This document shows positions 9,947-22,910 of a stretch of 64,000 nucleotides of DNA, one piece after another. The notes below the pieces were generated by a model. That model had not been told where the DNA came from. It made no database searches and saw only the letters and a program-made list of their open reading frames with translations. The stretch covers positions 1,240,001-1,304,000 of the forward strand of contig JAUPFP010000036.1 of the NCBI GenBank assembly GCA_036925085.1, given 5' to 3'. Numbering within the stretch: the stretch's first letter is position 1; every line of letters starts with the position of its first letter. This stretch comes from Brachycybe producta (lineage: Eukaryota; Arthropoda; Diplopoda; Playtdesmida; Andrognathidae). A program made the translations under genes and the position numbers.

Positions 9947-12900
9947 TTAAATCTTTAGCTTTTTCAATTCAGCTTCCAAATCGTCTTTTTTCTTTATTTT
10001 CTGCACCTAAATATTAAAATGATTTCAAAATTGATTCAGAAATTTAAACATTTTCCCATTTATGTTAAATTTAACCTGTTCCGTATTCAATGTTTGTCCC
10101 TCCTTCTGGATCTGTTCTAATTTTCGTATCTGAGCCAATTTCTAGAAAAAGAAATAAATTTACAAAATAAAATACGGTTTTTTTCTTCAAAAAACAATAC
10201 TTGTTTAATATTTCGCATCAATTTCGAACGTTCGGCTTTTTCTGGATCATCGACCACATTTTGTGCCTAAGTACAATTTATCAATTTATATTATCGATAA
10301 ATCACAGAAAAATAAAAAATGTCGAAACCAAACTCAAAATAATACTTTATTTTTCTTGCTTTTTCCCTTTTTATTTACAACTGCAACAAACAAGATAAAA
10401 GTTAGTTAGAGTCGACCAGTCGAAACGTATTCGTAAACGACAAACCTTCCTCCTGATTCTTAAGATTCGACGGCTTTTCAAAATCTTCGTGCAACTTAAA
10501 ACTCGACGGCGGTAAACCTCTGGCTGCCGGTGGTCGATAAACTTCCTTCGAAGCTGTTAATAAACAACCGATTTACATTTGCTACAGGATCCTCTCAAAT
10601 TTGTAAATTTACCCTCTTTAAACGGTTTTATGCCCTCAACTGCAGCGTGAACAATCTTCATTTCTTTGAAAGCTCCCGGTAAGAACGAACGCCACCGTAT
10701 CTCCCACAGTTCCTCGAATTCATCGCATCTGTGTTCTTTAATAAGGCTTCCGGTGTAATGCCATATTCTGTACCTGAATACGACGATTCGAAACAAACAT
10801 TCGATAACAGCCACTGATATTCATTCGCAACTATAAAAAGATTTCTTGCCCGTTTCCGATTCTGAGACGAGGCGTCAAAGTGGCCGTCAAAAAGTGTTCT
10901 CCATCCGGACACCATTCTAAGTATGTAGTGTCTCTCGACTGAGTACGACAAATCTCCTTCTTATCTTTCAAATCCCACAATTCCAAATGACCATTAAGAT
11001 TGCCGAATCCAGCAAGAATTAAAAGTAAACATAACGATTAAGAAAAAAAAAGTTTTTTGAACGTCACTTTAAATTGTAAAAATTGCACTCTCAAAACTGT
11101 TATTCTGCGATTTTAGATGCAACATAAAGAAAAACTTGAGTGTATTAGAAATTAGAAGGGTAACCCATTCTAATTTCTAAAACACTATTTCTCCTTACTG
11201 TTGTTGCTCTTTTGAAATGCAGAATAACCAAATTTAATAAAACACCTTAAGCTGTACTATAGATTTACTCTTCTAGTTTTTAAAACGATTTAAATTTCTT
11301 CTTAGTGCACCTTCTCAAACCAAAAAAACCATAGTGTGATTGGTGGCATCCATTTTCAATCGTTTATATGGGTCAACGTGGCGGGTTGAAGCTAGAGGCA
11401 TATTATATTACATTGCTAGCCTCCACCTCCAACCCTTCGCATTGCATGAGATCAAATACACGGAGTTAAATTAGAACAGAAATGCGGTTCAATTATTACC
11501 CATTAAAAATCATCATAAATCGAGATTAAAAATTCAAAAGTATAACAAAAAAGGATATTATTGCCGAAAGAATTGTAATAGACCAGATTTCTTGGACTAG
11601 TTCCGAAATCGAATGTTACATCGCCTTTAACGTTGTATAACGTTGCTTTTGCAGGCATAACTAAAGTCACAAAAATACAAAATCAAGGCAACAACACAGA
11701 ACAATTTTAGAATCAGCGTTCGTTCGGAAAGGATACATCCGTAAACGACACAAAACTCTGTACTTAAAGGACTCCATTCGGCAGAATAGATCGGTCCGTT
11801 CTTTCCTAAAACGAAATTATAATTGAATATTATGAAAGAAAAAAAAAACGAAAAACGAATCCCGCTATCTCTGCGCCGTCGTACCGAGCTGAACGAAAGA
11901 ACCCTCTCCAGATGTTGTAAGAAGCAACAAAGTCTGTTCTCCATAATACGATGCTCCCGATTGATCGGCATCTGTACTTACAATAGCAAGAACAGCAGTA
12001 CCTTTTCCGTTCCACTTCATTTCAACTTTGTCACCTTTGAAGAACGTTCTACTGGCTACGACCGCAGAAAGACCTTCCAATTTCGGATATTTGAACAGTT
12101 TCACCATAGAAGGTAGTCCCTTTTTACGCAAAAAAAAAACATTCAAGAAATTTTCCAAATGACGACAACACTTTTTACAGGGTTCCGACCAAATATGAGT
12201 TTCTGAAAGCAACTCTAAATAAGAAATTGAAATCGTGTTACAAACTACATCTATCTTTCAAAATAAAATTTTCATGAACAAAAATTTTAAAATATCATTC
12301 ACTTAAAAGTTGGATGCTGTGATTGAGCTACCCTTCTAGTTTCTAAAACACATTCAAGTTTGTCTTAATGTTGCTACCGAACAACAGAATAACCAAAGTT
12401 CGAGCGTCGCCATTTACGCCTTAAAACGACTTTCAAAATATGTCGAGTTTCAAACGGAATTTAATTTTAATTTAATTTAATTTAATTTTTTTTTGCAAAT
12501 TCCATATTATCCACATTGATGTAAACCCTGAACCGTTACAAATTTCCGAAGTTACCTTTACTCCTGGAGTGTACATAATAACATGATGAGGAGCTTTTCC
12601 CGGAGACATAGCGAAATCAGTCACCTTCTGAACATCATATTTTTTAGCAACAACATCTGCAAATTGTTATTATCGAAAAAGATTAAAGTGAATCATAAAA
12701 AACAACGCTAAAACGAAAACAATTATTAATTCAAACCAAATTTATTGTCTTGATGGAAATAAACGTCGCTGTTTACACTTCTCGCAACCAACTTCTCATC
12801 GTCCGACCACTGAGGATTCCTTTAGAGAGAAAAAAAGAACGTTAAAAAAAACGATGAGAAAGTTCATAAATCAATTGTTAATTAGAGACCATCCTGCATG

Positions 12901-14278
12901 TCTCTTTTGCTGCAACGACTTCAAACACTTCCCCGTGCTCACTTCGTAGATGTGAAGATTGTTTGCACTTTCTGGAACGTCTTTCTTCACTGTAAAAGTT
13001 TTAAATTGGAAACATTTGGATGGAGTCAAGTGTAAACGCATCACTCAAACTCTCGACTGTTTTTCTGTCTTTCAGGTGCAAACTGAAGAAAAACTTTAAA
13101 GTGTTTTAGAAACTAGAAGGATAGCTCAATGAATTAAGAATAATGTCATGTTGGTTGGTAACTTAAAATAAACTTTTGATGACGGTTTGAAAATGGGGTA
13201 AATACAGATCCTGATTCTTTTTTTTTGTTGCCCAAATTGAACTGAAAACTGCCACAAATAGTCAATTTTTAAAAACATGAAAAGGTCAATTATTATTCTT
13301 CTAATTTTTACAGAGCTTTAATTTTCATAATCATGTCTGCTTTTGAAAGTGCAGAAAAACCAAAAAGTTCTAATTCCATTGATTTCAATGTTTCAATTGT
13401 TTGTTTTCCTTATTTTGGTTGTTAATTTAGAATAAGATAATAATGAAAACGTACAAGCAAACATTTCCCATCTAGCAATGTAAGTTCCTTTGGGAGAAAA
13501 GTGCAGAAAAGACGTTTTTGTACACGGAATGTCACTCACTGAGGCACAGTCGGGAAGAGATAAAATCTTCAAACTAAAACAACAAAACACAGCTCAAATA
13601 ACGACGTTATTGCTCAATCTACAAATGAATCAACCTAACCAAAGACAAAAAAACCAACCTTTCTCCATTGCAATAAGCGAACAATTTTCCATCCGGACTG
13701 AAAATGAGAGAACTCGATCGATTTGACGGATCTCTGAAAAATATTTAGAACTTATAAATCATCCTTCTTATTGAATTTATGGCGACTCTTTCGATTAGCT
13801 GCGGTTATAGTCTCCTAGCATAGAGGCTAAACGACTGCAAATCGAAAGAATTTCCTAATTTATAAAGCGATAACCTATGAAATTTATCGTATTCTTCATA
13901 AGTCGGATGCCCTTTGACCATAAAAACGCCTTTACTTCCGCGTCCTGTCAAAGAAAACAACAATGAAAACATTAATTTCTTCATGTGTTCTACATGGTAG
14001 CGCAAATGTGGCTAACATATTGAATTCAACTGTGATTAGTCTAAGATTATATATCGCAGTAGTCAATGCGTTGACCACGTTTGCCCTACTTAGACATAGT
14101 TCCGATGCTTCAACTAGTTTTAACTTCCTTAATTAACGTATAAACAAGGCAAAACGATAACTACAATAAATTTATAAACGTTCACGTTTAATTTATCTTA
14201 ACAAACGACAAAAAAAACGACGTTTAAGCATTTATTCTCACCTGCAAAAACCACATTATTGTCTGTAGACGCCGCCAT
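9947..14278 (-). CDS. EIF2A: Eukaryotic translation initiation factor 2A (eIF2A), 17 exons
   Basis: eIF2A is a WD40-propeller protein that can deliver initiator or other tRNAs to the 40S subunit, notably when eIF2 is inhibited. Exons, 5' to 3': 14278-14242, 13944-13875, 13733-13659, 13573-13455, 12989-12890, 12819-12737, 12656-12556, 12119-11885, 11805-11737, 11660-11559, 11024-10850, 10773-10613, 10553-10446, 10380-10346, 10266-10201, 10141-10076, 10006-9947. Every junction is in phase and gives 553 aa (human 585). Diagnostic stretches include GASYYGEQTL, KNGPIY, VYGFMPAKATLYNV, ILILAGFGNLNG, LEWCPDGEH and YRIWHYTGSL. The C-terminus has VYRPPAARGL, a Lys-rich linker and a coiled coil ending LEAELKKLKI. 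Intron 10 is AT-AC (U12-type) and intron 11 appears GC-AG. The start gives MAASTDNN; no other upstream ATG competes. Confidence 0.97.
10774..10849 (-). other. EIF2A intron 11, probable GC-AG intron
   Basis: The reading frame from exon 11 reaches a stop soon after the conserved PRLRIGNG, with no GT in between. A GCAAGA donor at 10849 joins AAC GG to G TAC and restores GNG-YRIWHYTG as in the human protein. The acceptor is CGTATTCAG. The intron is only 76 bp. Confidence 0.75.
11025..11558 (-). other. EIF2A intron 10, U12-type AT-AC intron
   Basis: On the coding strand the intron begins ATATCCTTTT, matching the U12 AT-AC donor consensus, and ends GTTTAC. A branch-site-like TTCTTAAT lies about 13 nt before the end. 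No usable AG exists before the conserved exon start. Joining exon 10 (GGC AAT A) to exon 11 (TT TTA ATT CTT) gives FGN-ILILAGFGNLNG, matching the human protein exactly in register. The intron carries a CTAG-palindrome copy. Confidence 0.88.
11100..11300. repeat. CTAG-palindrome family copy inside the U12-type intron
   Basis: AAACTTGAGTGTATTAGAA and TTAGAAGGGTAACCCATTCT are followed directly by inverted TTCTAATTTCTAAAACACTA. The middle of the palindrome is missing, so the arms abut. Confidence 0.55.
12240..12440. repeat. CTAG-palindrome family, right arm in EIF2A intron 7
   Basis: Contains GATTGAGCTACCCTTCTAG, TTTCTAAAACACATTCAAGT and CAACAGAATAACCAAAGTTC in the order of a right arm. It lies between exons 7 and 8. 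Confidence 0.6.
13030..13360. repeat. CTAG-palindrome family copy in EIF2A intron 4
   Basis: The left arm is clear: TTTTTCTGTCTTTCAGGTGC, then GTTTTAGAAACTAGAAGGAT, then TTAAAATAAACTTTTGATG. The right arm (from about 13260) is heavily degraded. Confidence 0.6.
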
Positions 14279-15426
14279 GACAGAACAAGATATATCGATA
14301 ATCAACTAGAAAAACAGTTAAAGAACCGGCGAATAATAACCGGTCAATTCCATGTCAACTACTTGGTACCACCCACTTTAAGTTATCCGCCCAAGCCTCC
14401 CTCACAAAGATAAATTTTAATAAGTAACAATTTAACAAATTATAAATAAATATTAAAAAGTTCAACGTTTGTAAAAAAACAAGAATAGTAGACGGTTGGG
14501 CTAAAAGTATTTTCGTGACGATATCGTTAAAAATAAACTTATTAATTCATTTTCAACACTATCAATTTCAAACTGTAATAAAAAGTTAATTTTTTAAAGA
14601 TAAAATACTTTTATTAGATTTATCGTTTCTATACCTTTGATTTTTTAACTTTTTTTTTAATTTCTAATATTTTTCTAACCGCAGAAATTAAAAGTACCCC
14701 TTAAATGCAAGAAGAAACTTGTGACGTCATAAGGGTTGATGTAAAATTTAAGATTGTGTCATTGAGTCTCATAGTAAAGGAATGATATGAAACGTTCTCA
14801 ACAGTTTTAAACTAAACAATTCTTATATTTGTTTGTTATTACCCATTTTTATTAGACAAAATGAACCGAAAAAGTTAATTTTTTCGTTATCTCCATATGA
14901 CGTCACAAGCATCGTCTTACAATCAGGCAACTTTACTATCCTTGGAGTGTAATTTAGCTTCATATGTGTGACGTCATGACGTCAGCTCTTCCACGCAACC
15001 AAGCATCCTGGTGACGTGTCACAAGCGTATGAATACAAAATAATTGACGTCATAACTTATAAGGAAAAAAAAAACAAAAACAACAAAATACGCCAAATTA
15101 AAACATAAAAATCTAAATCTAAAAAAAATATAAAATATAAAATCATTATCAATAAAATGTGAATATTAAAATTAATAAAATGAATAATAAAGTTTTTAAT
15201 AAAATTAAAACTTGTTTTGGTGGTACGAACTATATTAATGATCAAACTCACGCGTAATGTTACAATTACTATAAGAAGCAGTAAATTGCGTTTCTATCTT
15301 CTCTTATTTTTTACGACTGAAAGACGTTTGCGGTGATTTTTTTTGTTTCGTCGTATTTTTTTGGCGACTGCAAAAGAAAACGAGGATATTTAAACACTGG
15401 ATAATATCTTTTAATATATTTTTATA
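14279..15426. promoter_or_regulatory. Divergent EIF2A-SERP1 upstream region with TGACGTCA sites
   Basis: About 1.15 kb separate the two divergent start codons. The part nearer SERP1 contains five perfect TGACGTCA octamers (14722, 14898, 14969, 14977, 15045), two of them directly abutting, plus TGACGTGT at 15012. TGACGTCA is the ATF/CREB consensus, and TGACGTG cores are bound by ATF6/XBP1. No coding sequence was seen; the minus ORF at 15057-15251 is low-complexity. Confidence 0.55.
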
Positions 15427-16952
<1,526 letters not shown>

Positions 16953-17329
16953 AAGAACATTTCTCCAAGAAACAAATAATTCCTGATCAGAAAAAAGAAA
17001 AAAACTCGAAGACCACGAAGAACAGAAATAATTACAACATGGATTTAATTTTAAATTTTCTCTCTTTTCTTGAAATTGATGAAAACTCTTGTACTGTGTA
17101 CATAAAAATACTTGTTTAAAAAGTTGTATCTTTTTTTTGTCTTTCTTTTCTTTGCTTTTGTGAAAAATAAAATGGAAAACTGAATTTAAAAAAAAAACAT
17201 TTGTTTTTAAAGGAAATTATTTCGAGTTCATTGACCTTTGGCCCAGATTTAAGGAAAAGAAGTACTTCAACCCTCTTTCTGAACTGGATTTTCCAACACA
17301 GAAAATACAACTTTAGGACTTAATTGTCC

Positions 17330-17725
17330 CTTTGCCATTAGCCCTTTGGGCAGTTTGCAAAGTAACTTAAAACACACAGGTGACCGTGACCACCTTTGGT
17401 TTTGCAACTGCAACACTTAAATCAGCTTTTAACAGGTATTTAGGTAAATGGAACACTTTTTTCAGTGGTTGAGTTCGACTACAAAATGTCTTCGGTGGCT
17501 GGACTGTGGTTGAATCAAAATGCTATGTAATGACGTCGTTTCTTTGCTGCTTTGTACACAATGTGGCTTCTGAAGTTGAAAACGACCAACAGTGGTTTGG
17601 CTGTGGTTGCAATGTAGAAAGACGCCGGACCTTTGCACGCAAAGTGAAACACCGGCTACGTTTTTTAAATTTGAAGTCGAACTCTACCACTTAAAAAGTG
17701 CTTTGTGTGCCATAGCCCTAAAGGA
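17330..17725. mobile_element. Foldback element with inner inverted repeat AGTGGTNGAGTTCGACT
   Basis: AGTGGTTGAGTTCGACTACA at 17464 is matched by the reverse complement of TTTGAAGTCGAACTCTACCA near 17690. A similarly built element lies at about 41130-41310. The plus ORF at 17506-17694 is internal to it and is not considered a gene. Confidence 0.45.
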
Positions 17726-17794
17726 AATACTGTACAGACGTATTTGCAATTGTTAATAAATACGCAAATGAAACAGGTGGCTCTTATTTAAATA

Positions 17795-17965
17795 TAAGAA
17801 ACTAGATAGTGTTTTATAAACTATAAAAGGTAGTTTCATATTTTCTTTCAAAATAAAACTATTTTGAAAGATATCAACATGGAAATAAATGATTGAGCTG
17901 CCCTTCTAGTTTCTACGAACAATTTCAAGGGTCAATTTTGCAACGGAAAGACAGAATTACTCCCA
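17795..17965. repeat. CTAG-palindrome family copy
   Basis: A compact palindrome in which TTTCAAAATAAAACTATTTT is followed at once by GAAAGATATCAACATGG and GCCCTTCTAGTTTCTA. Confidence 0.65.
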
Positions 17966-18989
17966 ATAATAAGTACATACTTTTATAGACCAATGCTCTT
18001 TTTTCTGCAAAACATAATTAAACTTGAAATCCTTTCGAACTTGAATAAATCTCGTAAAGTCCTTGCAAGAATAAGCCTCGAACTCGAACAGGTAGATAAG
18101 TCGGCAAAGGTGAAACTTATCTATAAATATCTAATAAAACACAAAAATAAAAAAGAATCTCAATTTTAAAGTTGTATTATTATATTTTTTATCTAATAAA
18201 GTTGACAAAAGATATAAATTCTTTGCAAAGAAAATAAAAAATAGAACAGAAAAACAAAAATCTCTTTTCACAAATGAAAGATTAAATAATTATAATTGGA
18301 CAACAAAAAACACATTTTGACGATTAATTAAAAACATAAAAATACATTTGAAATTGAGTTTTGACAGAACATTTTGAGAAGAAAAGAAAAAAAAAAGCAC
18401 AATAGAACTTCTCTAAAACTAACTTACATATAATAATAATAACACTTAAAATTACAATCAAAATTATTATTTTAAACACAAAAACTAAAATTTAAAATAT
18501 TTGTATTTTTTTTTCGAGGAGAAACTTATTCAATATTATTTTTTCTCTCTCTCCTTTTCACACAAAAACACAATTCTTTTAGACCTACGTATTTTCTTAG
18601 TTTTTGTTTAAAAAGTGTGGAAAATGACAAGCAAAATCATAACTAATAATAATAATATATACACCTTGGCTGGAGAAAAAAAAAGGGAACATATATTTCA
18701 AAATAAAACATTGACTCAAAATACAAGACAATTTAACTTAAATAAATTTTAAAAAAAAGACAAAACCTGAGGCTAATAACTAAAATTATAATCTGCTTAT
18801 ATTGAATAAATCTATACGAGCAGAATTCAAATTCAGAAGATTACGAAATTTAAATTTTATTACAAAAAAGCAGAAACTGAAAATAGTTTATTTAATATTC
18901 GATTTTTATAATAATGGAATTAAATCTTTACGAGAAAGATTTCTGAATATTCTTCATTAGGTGTATGTACACAATTCATTCATTTTTTA

Positions 18990-19345
18990 ATCTTCTTCAG
19001 GTAATTTTAAAATGTTTTATTGAATAACTGATTTTTGAACTCTTGTTTATTCTGCATTTCAAAAGAACAACACCAAAAAAAGAAATTAAATGTTAGAAAC
19101 TAGAACGGGTAGCTGAATCCACACTTAATAGCATTTTTTCATGTTGATATCTTTTAAAATAAACTTTTAGATCCAACATTTAAAAAAAAAATTTGCTCAA
19201 AGTTGGGTTATTTGCAAACTGAAATAAAAAGCTTATTTTAAAAGGTATCAACATGAAAAATAATGTAGAATTAAGTGCTTCAGCTACCTTTCTAGTTTCT
19301 AAAACACTTTTCAAGTTTCTCTTAATTTTGCTTTCTGCCTTGCGG
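18990..19345. repeat. CTAG-palindrome family, full palindrome
   Basis: The left arm (GTTAGAAACTAGAACGGGTA, CATGTTGATATCTTTTAAAA) and right arm (TTATTTTAAAAGGTATCAAC, TTTCTAGTTTCTAAAACACT) flank a roughly 60-bp loop. Confidence 0.75.
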
Positions 19346-20687
19346 CTGCGAAGAGAACTTTAAAGAAAACTTTCTTTTCAATACGACGTTGAATAATTTA
19401 TTGTCTCTAACTCAATTTTTCAATAAATGTTTCACCTAATAAATATAATTTCATCTTAAAATAAATTCAATTTCATCTTAAAATTACCTCAGGCAAACAG
19501 GTAAAATATGAAATAAGTGTACACACACACATGTGAAAATAAACTTTATTTTCATCTTTTCTCATCAGTTACAACTAAAGATCTACATTTTTTTTTAATA
19601 ATTGAGGCCCAGCTCACAAAACTTTTTAGTGAGCCCAGCCCACCAATCCCTTGAGGCCCACGAAACCTATTATAACCACAGATCGACAAAGCTTCACCAG
19701 ACCTATGACCCATGGAGCTCAACAAAACCCACCAAGCCAATGGGCGTTTTTAAAAATAAAAATGTCAGCCCAGATCCAACCCAGCTCATGATCTGGGCTT
19801 CTCCAAAACTCCATTGGCCCAAGGTTCTTACTGTAGATGTCCAGTTAGAATATTAAACTGAGAAAAAGTTTGAAATCATCCAAAAATGAAATATTTCAAA
19901 AATCTCAAAAGTGAAGAATTAATAATAAGGTAGATAGATAGAGAGAGAGAGGCACATATATTATAATGATGTATATTATCTTACAATATCTCAAATTTTT
20001 TTTTGTTAATTTTTAGTTTTAAAAGTTACGAGTACATATAATTTACTCAACGTAATATTTCTTTAGAAGAAGAAAAAAAAAACACATTACAATTAAATGG
20101 GCAATATTTACTTTTCAAATATTTGATTTTCAAACATTTTAAAGTAAAACATAATAAAAAAAAAAAAAAAACTTGGCAAAAAAATTATTTACCAAGAAAG
20201 AAAGAAAGAAACACAAAAATAAAGCTGGATGAGGAGGAGGAGTTTAACGACCACAAAAATTATAAAACTACAAATTAGGCTTTCGTTGACTTATGTATAT
20301 TTAGAAGAATTAGAAATAAAAGAAATATTAATTATTATTATTATGTGGAACTTGATTAAAAATGTAAATCAAAATCAGAAACAACAACTAGAGGAGAAAA
20401 TATCTAAAATGTGGATAATTTGTTCTTAGTATGCATGAATGGGAAAGGGAGGGATTTGGCTGTTGTTACCCATTTTCAAATGATTCCATCTCAAACGACA
20501 ACTAGGGTTGGAGGTGAAGGCTACCTATTAAGTAATCAGTATTAATTACTAAGGCAAAAAGAAATATGAGTTTTTCAGGCAAATAACTTGGTTTGAGGCT
20601 AGAGTTCTATATCTGAGCAGGAATAGTTTGCTAATTTGACCTCTAACCTCTATCCCAAGCTGTTGGTCTACCACGACCAAGAAGAAT

Positions 20688-20845
20688 TAAAACATTTTCT
20701 TCAATTAACGAGACTGTTTAGAGGCTAAAATTATACACAATTGTATGCTAGTAGAAGAGGAGCACAAGTGTGCAACAGAGCAATTTCTTTTTTAAATTTT
20801 AGCCTCCAAACAGTCTCACTAAATTGAAAAAAATTATTTTTACCT
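20688..20845. mobile_element. Short inverted-repeat element (GAGACTGTTTAGAGGCT ends)
   Basis: CGAGACTGTTTAGAGGCTAA near 20708 is matched by inverted TTAGCCTCCAAACAGTCTCA near 20800. Related single arms occur at about 54700 and 54890. Confidence 0.5.
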
Positions 20846-21493
20846 TTGTGATTTACCTTTGTGTATTGAAAGAAAATAATACTGTCATGACAGTAAATTG
20901 TCATATCTAGTTCAGAACCTCATAACTGTCACAGAAGCAAATTATAAAATATTATTATGACAAATATTGTCATCTGACTGTCACTTACTGGTGGTGTACA
21001 GAATAGTATGCCAGTCTTAAAAGTATGATTGTCACAATTTCATAACTTTTTATGTAATGAGAGACCCTAACCGTCTTAGTATTATTTTGCGCCCGAAGTC
21101 ATGGGCTTCACTCGATTTGCCCTAGTTACGGCACTGCCTACAACACACTCGTGGTGTCGTGCGAGATAGAATTCATTCGAGTTGAAACAAACCAATGGAT
21201 GAGAGACATTGTTCTATTATTGTTTAAACTTTGTTTTTATCCAACTTGTTTCCTGATTTAATAAAAATTTGGCACAATCTGGATATGAATTTTTATGTTT
21301 TCTCTTCTTCAAATAAAAAAGAAAATTGCAAACCACAAATAAAATACCAGGTTGGTATTTATAAATATAATTATAAAACTCAAGCCACACACTTCATTAA
21401 AAGTCTCGAAGAAAACAAAAGAACGATTGTCAATTTATGTCACGGAATGAAGAATATTTTGGATTTTCTACTTTTTTTAAGGATGAAAAATTA

Positions 21494-22260
21494 ACTTAAG
21501 ATGGTTTTACGAACAGCTGTTTTTCAAACTCATAATGATTCTGTCTTTCAGAAGAGCGAAATTAAGAGCAATAATGAATTTTAGAAACTAGAAAGGTAGC
21601 ACAATCACTTACAGGTATTTTCATGATGGTATATCTTTCAAAATACACTTTTTATGGACAAAAATTAAAAAAAAAAAAATATCGTCTGCTTAAAAGTTGC
21701 ATCATTTTCAAACTTAAAAAGCTTATTTTGAAAGATGTCAACATGAAATTAGCCTCTTAAGCGATAGAGCTATCCTTCTAGTTTCTAAAACACATTCAAG
21801 TTTCTTTTCATTTTGCACCTGAAAGACAGAATAATCAAGAGTTCGAGAGGCCCCGTTTACACTTTAAAACAACCTTAAGATGGTTTATGAACAGCTGATT
21901 TTCAAACTCTTGATTATTCTTGTCTTTCAGCAGAGAAATATAAAAAAACACACTAGAAAATGCTTTAGAAACTAGAAGGGTAGTCCATTTACTTAAGGGT
22001 ATTTTCATGTTGATATATTCCAAAATAAACTTTTTTTTTAAGACAAAAATTAAAAACTATTGTCTGCATAAAGTTGGGCCATTTTCAAACATGAAATAAA
22101 AAGTTCATTTTGAAAGATATTCACATAAAAATACCCTCAAGTGGTTGAACTACCATTCTAGTTTCTAGAACACAGTCAATTCTCTCTTCATATTGCACCT
22201 GAAAGACAGAATAATCAAGAGTTCGAGAGTCACCGTTTACATCCGATTAAAACCACCGTA
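21494..22260. repeat. Two abutting CTAG-palindrome copies
   Basis: Two complete palindromes sit end to end, meeting at about 21873 with the shared sequence AACAACCTTAAGATGGTTTA. Each runs from TTAAGATGG, through TCTGTCTTTCAG, ACTAGAA and TTTCAAAATA, to the inverted partners. They are among the best-preserved copies and suggest termini at or near TTAA. Confidence 0.85.
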
Positions 22261-22910
22261 AATGGTGCAACAAAAAAACAAATGCATATCGATAGTGACA
22301 GCTGATCAAATATTTAATATTTTAATATAAACAATTTTTAATTTCTCACGGCTACGAGAAAGAGAACGTAAATTCTTTATCTCGTATGGCGACATGAAAT
22401 ACGTCACATAAAAAAAACATACCACAAAAACAATCATAAACGGTTTCTAGGTATTTTTTTTTTTTTGTTAAAAATCGACTACTTACTGCATTTTTCTGTT
22501 TTCATATAATGTATATATAATAACATTTAGTATGTATAATAATGTAAGCCACATAAGTAATTTTTTGGTTTTGTTTTTCATTCAATCTGTAAAAACTAAC
22601 TGATTCTCGACTTTTAAAACTACGGCACAGAATCGGAAAGAAAAATGAAAGATCTAGCGAGGGAAAGAGAAAAACCAGCGATGAAACACAAAAAACCACC
22701 ACATCTACGGAAGTTGGTTTACAGCTCCAAGAATAAGAAGGGGAAAAGGCGCGGGGAGGGGAGGTAAAAGCGAGAGCAGAGAAGAACGTCTTACGGCTTA
22801 AAGCCGCATATATATGTGTATATATATATTTTTTTTACCTAATACGCTCTTTGTTTTTACTTATCGTCGATGTGTGTGTGTGTGTCCGAACTTACGATCC
22901 GTATTTCTCA

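Larger units (their letters stand above)
16953..22910. other. Gene-free stretch between SERP1 and the beta-arrestin 3' end
   Basis: Contains the SERP1 3' UTR (to about 17190) and repeats listed separately. No further coding sequence was seen; short ORFs here are AT-rich and featureless. A GC-richer block with degenerate GGCCCA/AGCCCA motifs at about 19595-19855 has open frames on both strands but no recognisable protein. Confidence 0.6.

Noticed and set aside
13490..13726. 78-codon plus-strand ORF
   Set aside because: It lies antisense across EIF2A exons 3 and 4 and has no family features.
19552..19856. ORFs on both strands in the GGCCCA-rich block
   Set aside because: Open frames arise from degenerate short repeats; no conserved motif or splice context was seen.
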